A stretch of 64,000 nucleotides of DNA from Lunularia cruciata (Eukaryota > Streptophyta > Marchantiopsida > Lunulariales > Lunulariaceae): positions 19,158,001-19,222,000 of the forward strand of contig OX419757.1 in the NCBI GenBank assembly GCA_948567375.1, given 5' to 3'. The notes under the pieces were generated by a model, which saw nothing but the letters and a program-made list of their open reading frames with translations, was not told the DNA's origin and made no database searches. Positions 37,869 through 50,191 of the stretch are shown in pieces (position 1 is the first letter of the stretch; each line of letters starts with the position of its first letter). A program made the translations under genes and the position numbers.

Positions 37869-39050
37869 TTATTTGCCATAGGCATTCAAGTGAATGCATC
37901 CACAAGTTTCTTCTTGCCTCCCACATACATGATTTTCATGTTGAACCGTTTTCTCCACTCTACACACTAAATCTATTAACAAGATAGATCTTTTTGTTTC
38001 TTGAGATAGACTAGAGGTTTGTGGTTTATCTCCACTAAGAATGCCTTCTTGCCAAGATAGTGCTTCTAATGCTTGGTTGCAAGGACAATGGCCGACTCTT
38101 CTCATTTGATGGTGTGATAGTTCCACTCTATCAATAACAAATTTCAAGAGAAACATGCACTAGGTGCCATCCGTCATGCCACTCTATTGTAGGATTGCTC
38201 CTATTGCTATGCCCAATGCATTTGTAGCCAACTTGATTGAACATTTTAGGACAAACCATTTCAAGATTGGTGCATGTAGTAATGCATGTTTTAATTCTTG
38301 AAAGGCCAATTCTTGTGCAAATTGCCATATTTTCTTCTTCTCCTTACCAAGTAGTTCCATTGGAGGTTGTGTGGCCTTGAAGAATTCCTTGACAACTTGA
38401 TGATGGAACCCCTTCAATCCCAAAAAACTCTTGAGTCGAGTCTGATCTTTAGAGCACCCCATTTTGAATGAGCACCCCATTTTCTATTTTATCTGGTAAC
38501 ACTTGGATACCTTTTTCATTTACTTAATGACCAAGTAGTCTACTTTAGACTTGCAATTCTTGCACTTTGAGATTTAGGTATACAATTGATTTTGTCACAA
38601 AATCTGGAAGATTTCTCACCAATGTTGCTTGTGCTTTATCATTGTCCTATTGTAGACTAAGATGTCATCTAGGAAAATGATAATAGATTTATCCAAGTAT
38701 AGGAAAATATATCATTCATCAAACTCATGAAAGTGGTTGATACGTTGGTGAGGCCAAATGGCATCACCAAGTATACAAAGTGACCATACCTTGCTCAAAA
38801 GGCTATTTTGTGTACATCTTCCTTTGCAATCTTGATTTTGTTGTAACCGCTCCGCAAATCAAGTTTGTTGAAGTGCTTTGCCCCATTGAGTTGATCAAAT
38901 AGGTCATCCATGTGAGTTAAGGGATATTTGTTCTTCACCATTTGTTGATTTAGGCCCTGTTAGTCAATACACATTTGCATTGTATCGTCCTTCTTCACAA
39001 ACAAGATAAGAGTCCCATATGGTGATATGTTGGGTTGGATAAACCATTTT
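37869..39050 (-). pseudogene. Reverse transcriptase and RNase H remnant of element B
   Basis: Minus-strand pieces in order: TLILFVKKDDTMQMCID, then GLNQQMVKNKYPL, then KHFNKLDLRSGYNKI, then MPFGLTN, then the catalytic FLDD at 38664-38675 (inside [11 protein letters not shown]), with both catalytic Asp kept. The frame 38480-38184 (98 codons) holds the RT-RNase H connection (SFLGLKGFHHQ, FQELKHALLHAPIL). Several stops interrupt it, most of them explained by single transitions. Confidence 0.88.
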
Positions 39051-40114
39051 TTATCCTTGATTTGAGCCTTACACTCTCCAACTCATAAGGTGATTATTGA
39101 TATAGAGCCTTATAAGGAATTTTTTTCTCATGAAGTATCTCAATTTTATGATCTACTCTCCTTTATGGTGGTAATCTTGTGGGCAAATCATCCAAGAAGA
39201 CATCTTGAAACTCATTGACCACATCTTTCAATTTCTCAAGCATTTTTCCATCAAGCTATGCACTTTGGACCTATCTTATGAGGGCCACGAAACATCTATC
39301 TATCTTACAAATAATTGATGTCCTTATAATGTAGAGAGACAATTCTTGTCTATATGATCTTTCTTTAATTCCTATGATATTTTGTTGTTAAGTTCTAAGT
39401 TCTTTCTTTCTCCAATAGACCATGGGGTTGTAGTGCTCTATCCATGGCATGCCTAAGATTGCCTCATAATGAGGGGATTGTATCACTTGCAACTAAATCT
39501 CTTCTTGATCCTCTCTTATAAAGAGTGCTACCTTTCTAAGTAACAACTCAATCCTCTATGTTTGACCATTAGGTAAATCTATTTCTTTATTCTTATCCTT
39601 CTCTAGATCCATCCACAACCTTATTGCAACAAAGCAAGAAAAAATATTCTCTATTGCTCCAAGGCCTATCAATAATCTCATCTGATTACCTTCTAAGACT
39701 CATTCATAACAATCAATTGTGATTTTTTCTACCTCAACCTTTACGCACTCATCCTTTTCTTCCCCGCACTTTTCCTCTTCTTTCTTGAGCCAATAAGGCC
39801 ATGAGTTACATTTATTAGTGATCTTTGTTTTCTTATGTGATTTATGCATCCTCCTCTTCAATTTGTCTCTCCGTGTTGTTCAAAGATCACCTATATGGAG
39901 GCTAGGGACCTCTAGGAAGACAAGCAAAAAAAATGATGACTTTGTGCCCAATTTGGCCATAATTATAGCAACAATGTTGTTTTACTTGAGTCCCTTCTCC
40001 TCATGCGACTCCATCTCTCCTTTCTATGACTCGTCCCCGTTCTCCTTGGAGGGGTCATGCTCCTTGATCTTTTAATCAAATGTTGCCCTATTCCATAAGA
40101 ATTGGTCCACCAAA

Positions 40115-40399
40115 CTATGGTGTTTCAGCCCAATAATAGTAAGTCAGGACTATCTCTTCACCTATTCCAAGCACCCTGGCTATTTTTTGAGCACAAGCAA
40201 TGGCTTCAAAAATAGTGTGAGGGTTTTGTGCCATTACTTCTTGGAAAATTTGCTCTTTTAACCCTTGTTTGAAGTTGTCCAAAGCTTCTATTGGACTCAT
40301 ATTGGTTATTACAATCCACAGATCAAGAAATGTCTTCACGTACTCTTGTACATTGTTCTTTTGCTTCAACTCCCATAGTTGGGGTTGGGACATATGCAC
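40115..40399 (-). pseudogene. gag remnant of element B
   Basis: An open minus-strand stretch of 94 codons with ELKQKNNVQEYVKTFLDL, then FKQGLKEQIFQEVMAQNP, then FEAIACAQKIA. This is the typical helical pattern of the retrotransposon gag capsid domain. It would form the virus-like particle shell. It is the best-preserved part of this element, and lacks the start of the protein and the zinc knuckle. Confidence 0.85.
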
Positions 40400-41499
40400 A
40401 AAATATATAGATTAAAAGTTCTTTAGCAATCCTTCTTGCATTGCCATCCAAGTGACCTCTCTTCCTTCTACCAACATTGATTTTTCCCAAGTATCATACC
40501 ATCATGGCCTTAATCAACCAAGTACCCACATGCAGACACATCTACGGCATGATCAATAATCTTAGTTTTGAGTAATCAAATGATTGATTCATCCTTGAAA
40601 TTTAGTTTCCACTACTCCCATGGAACGTTTTTCCTTGTGAGGCTCAAAATCATATGTTTTCTTTATCTGTATTAACAATATGGCTTCATTGTTGATCGTG
40701 ATTGTTGTCATTTGCATGAGTGAATCTCAAGGTACTTTGGCCGTTGGTATTAAGGTTTGGGAAGGTTCTCTTTCTTGCATTACCTAATCATTCTTAATGG
40801 TATATAGTTGACTTTGCAATACCTCCATGGTCATCTTGAATTCCTAAAACTCATTCAATATCCCTTGCATTCCTTGCATTAGATCTTGCAACTATGGATC
40901 CATGATTCTTATACACATCAAATGCTCAATCACTACTTCCTACTTCAATAGAGAATTAATATGATTATTTGAGAAGAGGCACAGACTGTTGGGACTACCA
41001 TTGGAACTTCAAAGGTTGTCACGCATTGATAATATATTTCTCATGGATATTGCATACTATGAAATTTCTAAACATCACTTTCAAGAAGCCACATAACTGA
41101 TTTCTCCTTAAGTGTTAAAAACAGAAAAGATTGGGTGCATTCAAATCCATTGCATCATAATAAGATGTAGATTGTCAAATCCCACTCTCTATCATATATC
41201 ACCATAGGTAGAATCACGGGGGTTTGGTGAATTCATCAATATATCTATAAGCTTTGCTCAAAAATGGTAAAAAGATATATTCTCACTTGCTCACCTTGTA
41301 TGTAAATAATCTTGATATGGAATGGATTCAAGTATAAAAATTGAGGGGCAAGAAATTGTCCTCCAGGAGCTTCCATCCTATCTTCTCCCTAAAACACTCC
41401 TAATCTATTGATTGCACTCTAGTTTCTCCTCTCAAAATTATTCAATCTCAATAGCCAATATCCAAGAGGGGTGATCCACTCTCTTGGAGTGAAACCAAT

Positions 41500-41510
41500 C
41501 TTTGATACCA
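41500..41510 (-). other. Primer-binding site of element B
   Basis: The minus strand reads TGGTATCAAAG one base after the LTR, a decayed form of the TGGTATCAGAG initiator methionine tRNA site. Confidence 0.75.
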
Positions 41511-41511
41511 T

Positions 41512-42092
41512 TGGAATATTCCAAGGATAAGAGAACCTTCAAAGAAACACAAAGCATCACACTCAATACTCTTATGCTCCAAAGGAGCACCTTGTCTTTA
41601 TTATATAGCAAAGACAATTCACTCAAAGGAAGCTCCACCTTTGGATCAAATATAGGGATTGGTGAAATGTTTACAAGCTCTACCCTTAGATTAGTTGCAT
41701 GGATTGGTGACATGTCAAATCTTGTCCTATCTGGTTGGTCAAACAAGTTTGACCAAAGAGAATCTATAGGGAATCTTCTTATAGGGAGCTCAAAATTATA
41801 TGGATGAGGTACCATTGGAAAGCTCTCAATTAGGTGAAATTTGGGGAGAGGAGGCAAGCCATTTTCTTGTGAGTGGAAAATTCACTTATTTTCAAGGCCC
41901 AGTTCTTCTGCATAGGCCTCCAAAATTGGCTCTAAATTTTTTATGGTGTTTTCAACTCTTGCTTTATTAGTAGAAGTATTGTTTTGGTGACATCTTTATC
42001 TGATCTACTTATTCCATCATATATAACATCCTTCCAGATGTTACCAAGTCAAATTTCACCTCTAAATAATATGTTTAGCTAATGATATAACA
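41512..42092 (-). repeat. 5' LTR of element B (short form)
   Basis: 581 bp beginning TGGAATATTCC and ending TATAACA. It is matched by 35789-36386 and by the two solo LTRs, and followed by the target duplication CTCTA at 42093-42097. Confidence 0.9.
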
Positions 42093-42097
42093 CTCTA

Positions 42098-43848
42098 TGT
42101 CATAACTCTTTGTCTAGGATCCCTTACCAAAATGGATTGTTTGGGCCTCAATAACTCCTTGAGTGAAACTTATAGACTATCTCATGCAAGTAAACACCTT
42201 GCAAAAGCTCTCTCTAGCCTTCTATTGGAACTCTTGCAAGCTCTTCAACTTATCAATCCGCACTCCTAGGTAGTTCTACCTCAAACATTGGAAGAACTCC
42301 TCGATGGTAAACCTTGATATTGCACCATCTCTTACAATGGTACATCCACTCATAGTAGCACCATCTCCAACTAGTGCACCTCCATTAGATACACCAATGC
42401 TACTAGAGCTAGAACTTGTGGGTATTGTTGGTCTACCTTTGAAAATTGAGCCTATAATGATGGAAATATAGTTTGGAGACCAATATTGTCTCCATAACTC
42501 AATATCTACCAAGTGAGCTCTCATAAACTCATGGTATTCATCCATCAATAAACCTTATAAGTGTTGGATAAACCTCTTCCATGCCATAAAAGGTTTGAAC
42601 AAAATTGAGTTTTGAATCTACTGTAGATCACACCAACTATCAAATTCTTGGATGAATTCATCCAACTCAATGGTACTCACTATACCAAAGTAACGCTTGG
42701 GGCCTTTATAGGCTCCATATATCTCATCCATGTTCCACAACAACAATGTGCACATACCAAGTGCACTCTCAACTAAATCAACTCACAAGTCAAATTCCAA
42801 ACCAAAATCAATCATTACTAATCATTATGATAACAAGTGAGTGTCGACCAATAAGCTAAGGCATCAATATAAGAACCAAAGATCTAGGCTCAAACCTTGT
42901 TGTGTAAAATCCTAATAGGTGGGAAAAATTTTCCAAAAAACTACCAAAACTCAACTAAATTGGCTAGCCTCACTCTAGTAGGCTAGCTTGTTGGCACTTT
43001 GAAACCTCTAAATGCCAAAATTTAGCAAAATTAGACCTTTCTTCTTACCAATTCAAACCTTGACCAATCTGGCTGAACTCCACTAAATTTAACATTCCAA
43101 ATGTAGCCAACCTTTGCCAACTTGACCTATGAATCTGGCCTACCTCCACCAACTTGAACCTCCAAATTGATGGACCTTCAAGTCTTCCTCAAATCTAGAA
43201 AGCTCCTAAACTTGTTGCAAAAAAACCTATTTCTCCAATTCAAGGGATGGAGTTTTCTATATCTCTAATTTGGGATGATGTGTTTCACAATCTACCTCCA
43301 ATTTTTCTTTTTCATATCCAATTTGCAACACCACGGTTTCCATTATCACTCTCGTGCACTCAAATTGATTAAACTTTGCCAGATGTGACACACTTTTGAA
43401 TTTGGCACACCTCTTCCAACTCGACCTCTAAACTTGGCTGACCTCTACCAACTCAAACCTCCAATCTGATGGATCTTCAAGTCTTCTGCCAATGTGGAAA
43501 ACTTCTAAATCAATCGCCAAAATAGCCCAATTTCTCTAATTCTAAGGATGAAGTTTTACAAATCTCTAATTTAGGGAGGATAGGTTTCACAATCTACTTC
43601 TTATTTTTCTCTTTATGTCTTATTTGCAACACCAAGGCCTCCAATTTCACTCTCTTACACTCAAATTGAATATCCATTAACTCATAATTGACCTCAATTG
43701 TGAGAAATTAGCCAATGCTTTTACACAAAATTAAATCAGACAATAATATGATGACAACAATCAAAGGTACCATCAATTTTCCGGACTTGGGAATACCACC
43801 AATGCCTTGATTCTTGCACTTATTCCTCCTTGACTCTCTCTTCTCTAA
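42098..43848 (-). pseudogene. 5' part of element C: leader and gag remnant
   Basis: This is element C sequence cut off from its other half by element B. The minus-strand frame 42548-42276 (90 codons) has a hydrophilic head and a serine-rich stretch and could be the N-terminal part of gag. From 42.9 to 43.7 kb there are two diverged copies of a unit of about 400 bp (compare ACCTCCAAATTGATGGACCT near 43156 with ACCTCCAATCTGATGGATCT near 43456). No recognised domain; the assignment is by position. Confidence 0.5.
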
Positions 43849-44295
43849 TGCAATCAGTTCACATTCAACTCAAATCATACTCAACTTGAATCAAAATAAA
43901 ATTGCAACTCAATGGTCTACCAACAATGGCACTTATTATGGTAAAGCATACACACTCTAGCTAAGAGACTCCAAGTGATGCTCGTAGACCTCTGTCCACC
44001 ATAACCAAGAGCTTGAATCCTCAACATTAGAGAAGTAAGTTCTTTGGAGCTGCACTTTGGAGATATATCCCTTGCTCAACTTAGATCTCCAACCTGAATG
44101 GCATTGCTAATAGCACATCTTATGGTGCAAATGGTAGAAGTGACAATGTGTCCCACTATGTAATAAGTAGTACTCATGCAAAATCTGGCTAAATAGTCTT
44201 TGAGCATCTACTAATATAACTCTAACTGCCAAACTATTATTCAAATATCTGAGCAAACTAGCTTTGGCATTGCAAATGTCGTGACAAATTGCTAC
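43849..44295 (-). repeat. 5' LTR of element C, truncated
   Basis: It matches the 3' LTR parts of element C. The outer roughly 140 bp (present at 29300-29441) are missing after 44295, so the element was cut or the end deleted. No target duplication can be read. Confidence 0.65.
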
Positions 44296-47200
44296 CAATA
44301 TCTTATTTCCTTAATTTGATTATCTTTGAAAATCTATTTTATTATCATCAACTTTATAAATATAATTTATCTTTCAGGACTTAGTATGATTATTTGTTCC
44401 TCTAGATAATGTGTATTGCTTTGTGCAATTTTGGCTTTCCTTAAAATCTAGCCGTGCTTTTTTCATAGACAAAGGTTTTTATTTCTACTGCAATAAAGTA
44501 AACCAAAACAATGTACCATTGTTTTTATATATGATTAGAACTTGATAATTTTTATGTCTTACAAATACTTCTCATAACATTTACTTTTTTTCTTGCTAGA
44601 AAGAAGATATACTTACTTTATGAGGATTATTGAAACATATTTCTCTTTAGTTTTTAGTATATTTTAATCTACAACTTGTAGAACTTGATAAATTTTAATA
44701 GTCTATCTAAAAGTCAGATCATCTTTGCTATATAAAAATTTTTGCCATTATTTATTCATTTTTACTTAAGTTTAAAACTCCATAATTAATTTTATAATAA
44801 GAATAAATAAACAAAGCATATAAAATATGCAGATTCCTTCTTCTTTTTTGGTAAACTTGCTTTAAGATAAGCACAACAATACATAGGTGTACACAACTAT
44901 ACATATTATAAATATGCATAATTATTCTCAACATAGGTACACATATATCTGATACATCTAGATATTCAAAACATAGGTATGTTGTGTCATTTACAACTTA
45001 ATTAGCACATCTCTTCCTCTTTATCCAATACATAGTTATGCTTGCATATTGCTCTTTTTTTCATCAGGTTGTTTTTTGTTGCTTTTTTGAGCCACAAAAC
45101 CTTAAGGAAATGGATTGCTGCAAAAAATGAAGGTTGAGGATGGTGAGCTATTTGTGTCATGCCTTAATATAATTTTGTAGACCTTTTTACAAGTTGATAA
45201 AAACTCAAAATGAGCTCTTTGTGTAATTTTGAACATTTCTTCAAAGTTGTATTTTGTAAGCAAAGTTTGCTGAGCAAAACCCATCTTCACTAATTAGTAG
45301 TAAATTTTGTTCAAATTTTACTACTAATTAGTGAAATAACATAATGAAATAATATTCTAATCTATACAAAAATGTTTTTAATAAATTTGATGTTAGCCTA
45401 GCTCCATTCCATAGACCCTAAGCCTCCATGACTAGTCATAATTTTCTTGCAATAAGAATCCATAAATTAAACAAATTAACATATATAACAGATATTACTA
45501 GTAAATGGTACCTTTTTCTTTTTTTAATTAAAATTAGGTTTCAGTGTTATACTTGGTTTTAAAATTTAATATAAGATAGTATATACGCTCCAAATTGGTA
45601 TTTTTTAGATAGTAATAAATGAGATGATCCTAACAAACATTGTATACTCTTATAAAATAGTATTTTTAGGTAGTAATAAATAAGGTCATACTGATCAACA
45701 TTTTTTCAAGTCAACAGCTAGCATTTATATTTGAATCAAAATCTTCAATTTTACTTATTCGTAATAGTTTCAAATAAGATAATGATATCAATAGCTAAGC
45801 ACACATACCATGCTCCAATTAATTATTAAAGACTCTCTCTTTTGAGCACAAATAAATTTATATCAATACTGAAATTCATGACCATTATTATTAATTTTTA
45901 TGTAATTGAAACTCAAATTTGGTTCCTTAATTCGTTTTTATTCTATAACTCTATCATTAGTTTGAATAATATCCTTGACTTCACAAATTTAATAGAACGT
46001 ACCATTTTTAATCTCTTTTGATGTAATTAGGCAGTATAATCAAGTAAATAAGAATTAGCTATTAAAAATTACATCACTTTTATTATATATAGCATTATAA
46101 GTGACATGTACATAGCACTAATTAAGTATTTGATTGATAATTTCTATTTAAAAAAATAAATTAAATTTTTATTCACATTTATATTTTTAAATATGGACAT
46201 TTTCTTCCTTACTCATCCTTATATTGTCTAAAACATTAGACAAAAACATTTGGGAAGATGACAATATGATATCAAGATCTCTATTGAATTCCACATTTTG
46301 GATATCAATCTTTAAATAAGTTCAACTTACATTCTTCAAATAAAATTCTCAAATACATTCAACTTATGTTCTTGTAAGAATTTTATGTAAGAAGAAATGG
46401 AATAAAAATCCTTCATAATTTGATATGCTCAATGAAGTAAATTAAGTTAAATTTTATCTTCTCTTATTTATGAATTTTATTATTCATTATTTGTATGAGT
46501 TTTTCAAGGTTATGCTAATCAGGTACTAGAGACCCTTGGCAAAGAACCAGATTCTTCTAATAAAGAATAGAGAAACAAAAAATTTGCACCAAGAAATATC
46601 AAGGAATTAATTACTTTGGAATGATTAGGTTTAAAACTCCATTTTATAGATTCAAATATATTTGGTATATTTTAGGAAAGACAAAGCTTGATAAGATTAT
46701 AGATTCAACTTTAGTTATCAAGGTTAAAAATATTCATGAAATAAATTTCTACATTTGATTTGGAAATTTCTAAACTTCTTCATATAATCTCAAGCTTTTG
46801 TTGCTTTGAAATAGTCTTAGAGTTTTGTTCTAACTATGAAAACAAAAAAAACCAAGTCTAGATAGACAAGTTAAGTAAAAGGAATTATTATTTTTTAGTT
46901 GTTCTAGTTCCAGCTAGAATAAAACAAAGAAGGATCAAATCTAACCATGGAAGTTCAAGTTAAAAAGACGTTTGGGTTTTATATGATCTCTAAACTCTAG
47001 TTCTATGTTTTGGAGTCTTAAAAATACAAGGTCTTGAAATATCAAACAAAAATTCATCCTTATTAGAAATTTAAAAATTTTATAAAATACTTCAATTAAT
47101 TTTTTATTATATCAATATTGAATGAATTTTGTGACATTGGAATGCTTTTATAATTAGGTTGAAATAAGATCACACAACTTAAAATGATAGTTGGATGCAA

Positions 47201-48003
47201 AGAACTCAAGTCCAAGCACCTTCACACCCAAAGACCTCAAGCTTAGGCATCACTACACCCGATGATCTTACATCAAATTTGAATACACCATCAATTGGTT
47301 AATGAAACTATCATCCAAGGTTGTTTGAATTCAATGCAAGATATTTGTATTCACCAAGGGTTTTTGCATGTGTAGAAGAGGACTACTCATCAAATGTTTT
47401 TTTCTGGCCGTGTAGATTGGATTGCTCACCACCTACTCATCATTGAAGAATGATGATTGAAATATTTGGCTACAAAACCAAGTGCATAGTGATAAATTTC
47501 ACATTAGTCAATCAATTTAAGTATCATATTAGAGTTAGTTTAGAAGCCTCACGTCTTAGTCAACCTTTGTCGTTATTACTACCTCTGCCATTGTCCATGA
47601 CTTGCCTTTGAAACCATAGCACCTTTGATAATAAATACGGTGTTTGTCCATAAACCCATGAGAAAGATTTTTGAAGCCATCCTTGATAGCCCAATAGTAA
47701 AAAAATGTGCAATTCACTATAGAAGTGAGTTGATTTAGAGCAAACATTTTGGCTTTGTGCTCAAGATTGTGAGTTGAGTGACTTTGGAATGATCCATGAC
47801 ATGAGGGAGAGGAAAGGAAGATTGATTAGGAACTTGAGAGGGAATCCATACAACTAGACCAAAGAAAATTGGGAGAATGTTATGGGACTAGATGTAGGAC
47901 AAGTGTAAGTCGTGATTTTGGCCATAAAGTTTGCAAAAAAAGCAATGATTAATAATATCAAGATGAACTTTGGAATAAGTGGTGCAAGAAAAATGGGTGG
48001 AAG
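44296..48003. other. AT-rich stretch, nothing recognised; contains short hairpin
   Basis: No domain could be supported in any frame. The only structure noted is the 50-bp hairpin at 45286-45335. A run of short similar phrases (AAGACCTCAAGC, AAGAACTCAAGT) near 47190-47290 suggests old repeat debris. Confidence 0.4.
45286..45335. repeat. Short hairpin with 24-bp arms and 2-bp loop
   Basis: The left arm 45286-45309 and right arm 45312-45335 are reverse complements with one mismatch, starting TTCACTAATTAGTAGTAAA. The compact palindrome may be a recent foldback, a cruciform, or the ends of a small deleted element. Confidence 0.85.
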
Positions 48004-48448
48004 GTGGGTAGTTATAAAGACCTAGTCCAAACAACAATTATGAAAGCAATTCTAAAGTTGTTCAAGCCAAAGAGAAAAACTTATCTCACAAAGAATTACA
48101 AAATCTTCTTCAAGTACATGTACCAAGGGAAGCTTATCAATTGGGTAAAATTATCTACTTCCAATCTAGGAGGAGGCTCAAGATCACTTCATAGGGATGC
48201 TAGAAGAAGTAGGACAAGAGATGGCAACAAAGGCCAATATACATGAACTTAAGTTGTAAGTCTCAAAGTTAGAAAGGAAGACCTACAAAGAAGAAACAAT
48301 AGACCAATTGGTTGTTGGGCTTAGGGAGCATTTAGATAGAAAGTTTACCAAAAACTGTGATATTTATCTATTAGAGATAATTGCCTACAAGGAGAAGATT
48401 GACCTCCTGTTTAGCAATTTTAAAGGCAAAGGTAGTTCTTTGCAATAG
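48004..48448 (+). pseudogene. Degenerate coding segment of unknown family
   Basis: Two overlapping plus-strand stretches look protein-like. 48004-48246 is open for 80 codons (KLFKPKRKTYLTKNYKIFF). After a phase change, 48197-48448 has 84 codons with a single internal stop (TAA, one C-to-T step from CAA) and includes KEETIDQLVVGLREHLDRKF and IIAYKEKIDLLFSNFKGK, a charged, helical, coiled-coil-like composition. I do not recognise the family. A gag-like or mobile-element protein is possible because an LTR-like stretch follows. Confidence 0.4.
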
Positions 48449-48850
48449 AAAATTTAGGCCAAAGTCATTTCATCGAAAGAAAGTCTTTGTAATTATGGGA
48501 TCTTTGGGGTAGTAAGTTGTCCAAAGTCCTTTGTAGTTGTAAGTATTTGTAGTTGTAGATTTTTTGGAGTAGTAAGTCTAAAGAGCTCAAATTTGTAAGT
48601 TGTCTTTGGGAGAGAATTTGTACCATCCTTAACACGTGTAAGGTGCCTAATTAGCTTACATGTAACAAATTAAAATAATTCAAATATAGTATTAGCAATG
48701 TACAACAAAGATGAGCCAATAAGATATTTGGGTTTCTTCAACTATTAGATATATTTGGCCTAGAGTAGATGGCATATATAAGCCATTAGCCTAAGTGTAA
48801 ATAATATATTCATTCCCTTGATTGTAATATAGTGGAAGAAACAAGAGATA
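48449..48850 (+). other. LTR-like or promoter-like stretch after the degenerate frame
   Basis: Short repeated phrases (GTAGTTGTA twice, GGGTAGTAAGT and GGAGTAGTAAGT) precede a TATA-like TATATAAGCC at about 48775-48784 and a CTTGATTGTAATATAGTGG stretch. This arrangement resembles the U3-TATA-R order of an LTR, but I found no second copy and no target duplication, so the call is weak. Confidence 0.25.
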
Positions 48851-50027
48851 TTTGTCATTTTTGCCTCAATTTTGAGTATAAGTTGTTATCTTTGACACAA
48901 TAGGGGTGAGGAAACTTGTAGTAGGAACACAAGTGCTTGAGTGTAAGTAAATATATGTACTTGATAGGATTGTGTGATCCTTGAAGTTTTGAAGGAGCAA
49001 AGCAATGCCTTGATAAATCGGAAATGAGCTTTAGTATTGAAAGTGCCATAGGACATGAAAAGCAAAGACTACTTTTAATGCAAAGAAGACTTTGGAGTTG
49101 TGCCTTTTGGGAAAAGGGTAGTATGTAGCCTTTGGAGTTTATGGCTTTGTAGTGAAGTGGAGGTTTTGGTTGAATGAATCATCCTTTTTAGGGTTAATTT
49201 ATATTTTATGTAGAGCAAAGGTGATTATGTTAATTTTATGTTTGTTGTATTGTGCCATAGGAAATGAAACTACCTTCTTCTTGCAGTGGTTCATACTTAA
49301 GAGATAAAATACAAAACAATAAATAATCTGCAAGATTGTGACACTTCTCTTCAATTCTAGTCATTTCTAAATCATATCTTTGAAGGAACTACATATTACC
49401 TACCATTCTTCCATTTTTTGGTCAATATAGGGTTATGATAACAATAATAAAGGAAATTCTAATATACAACTTTCATTAAATAAACAAATTTATATATTTG
49501 GACTATATATTCATTGATACAAAACTAGACAAAAATTATACTTCAAATTTTAATCTTAATCTCAACTTGAATACACATGAAGTTAACTCAAAATCCATAA
49601 ACATTAAAACCATATGCTTAAATTTGCTTCGCTATAAGCATTGATACTAAACTGAAGGAGTTTAGTATGAAATGAAGCTATGTTTGTGTCCCTAAATGTT
49701 GTTTCCTTTCCTTAGATTTTCTTGATCCTAATTTTACAATATAATCAATAGAAAAATTTGGACTCTAAATCCATGGACTCAAAAATAACCAAAATAACTC
49801 CTTGTCCATTAAAGTACCATTTTTTGACCTAAATCCTTGAATTTAGATATTGTGTCCTTACAAAACTTGTAATCTACATGTTTTCATAGTTTTTGGTTGT
49901 CTTCATCTAATTGAAAAACTATAGTCAAATAGATGAAGTATGGAGGATAGAACATTAGAGAGAATAAAGAATAGAATAGAATGCATTCCATACACTATCT
50001 ATCCTTGCTATTTATACTTGAGATAGG
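48851..50027. other. AT-rich spacer, nothing recognised
   Basis: No motif-bearing frame was found between the possible LTR-like stretch and element A. Confidence 0.4.
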
Positions 50028-50032
50028 TATAG
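50028..50032 (+). repeat. Target-site duplication of element A, left
   Basis: TATAG lies directly before the TG of the 5' LTR. The same five bases are at 62217-62221, directly after the CA of the 3' LTR. Confidence 0.9.
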
Positions 50033-50103
50033 TGTAATATTATGGAGTTTAGCAACAAAGTTAGTTAGGATTAATGGGGTAGTGAATAGGCCAAATTAGT
50101 CTA

Positions 50104-50116
50104 GAATATTCTAGAA
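50104..50116. promoter_or_regulatory. Heat-shock element in A 5' LTR, first
   Basis: GAAtaTTCtaGAA shows three perfect alternating units with 2-bp gaps, followed by a half-matching ATC unit. It lies about 215 bp upstream of the TATA box. Confidence 0.6.
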
Positions 50117-50178
50117 GTATCTAGGAAGCTTCTTGGGAAGCATCTTGACTAGTTTAGTTTGCACCCCAAGTAAATAAC

Positions 50179-50191
50179 TTCTAGAAGCTTC
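50179..50191. promoter_or_regulatory. Heat-shock element in A 5' LTR, second
   Basis: TTCtaGAAgcTTC shows three perfect alternating units with 2-bp gaps, about 140 bp upstream of the TATA box. The matching place in the 3' LTR is longer (61958-61975). Confidence 0.62.

Larger units (their letters stand above)
35789..42092 (-). mobile_element. Element B: nested Ty3/gypsy chromovirus (minus strand)
   Basis: A 6.3-kb element reading right to left inside element C. It has a 5' LTR at 41512-42092, a primer site TGGTATCAAAG at 41500-41510, gag near 40.1-40.4 kb, RT and RNase H at 37.87-39.05 kb, integrase, a chromodomain near 36.4-36.6 kb, a polypurine tract at 36387-36400 and a 3' LTR at 35789-36386. 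The flanks are CTTTA and CTCTA. All frames are broken. Two solo LTRs of the same family (24032-24776, 28255-29020) show that the family was active several times here. Confidence 0.92.
28149..44295 (-). mobile_element. Element C: decayed Ty3/gypsy element hosting B and a solo LTR
   Basis: A minus-strand gypsy element reading from about 43.85 kb down to 29.4 kb: 5' LTR remnant, gag, protease region, RT with RNase H, integrase, then the 3' LTR. It is interrupted in the gag region by element B (35789-42092) and in the 3' LTR by a solo LTR (28255-29020). Its integrase (HFSKWIEL type) and RT differ from those of the three chromoviruses, and I saw no chromodomain, so it belongs to another lineage. 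It is the oldest unit here because other elements are inside it. No primer site of the initiator-methionine type was found beside the 5' LTR. Confidence 0.8.

Noticed and set aside
41502-41857. Open frames of 101 and 139 codons on both strands in the element B 5' LTR
   Set aside because: The stretch is LTR sequence repeated at 35789-36386 and in the solo LTRs, where the frames are not kept. Not coding.
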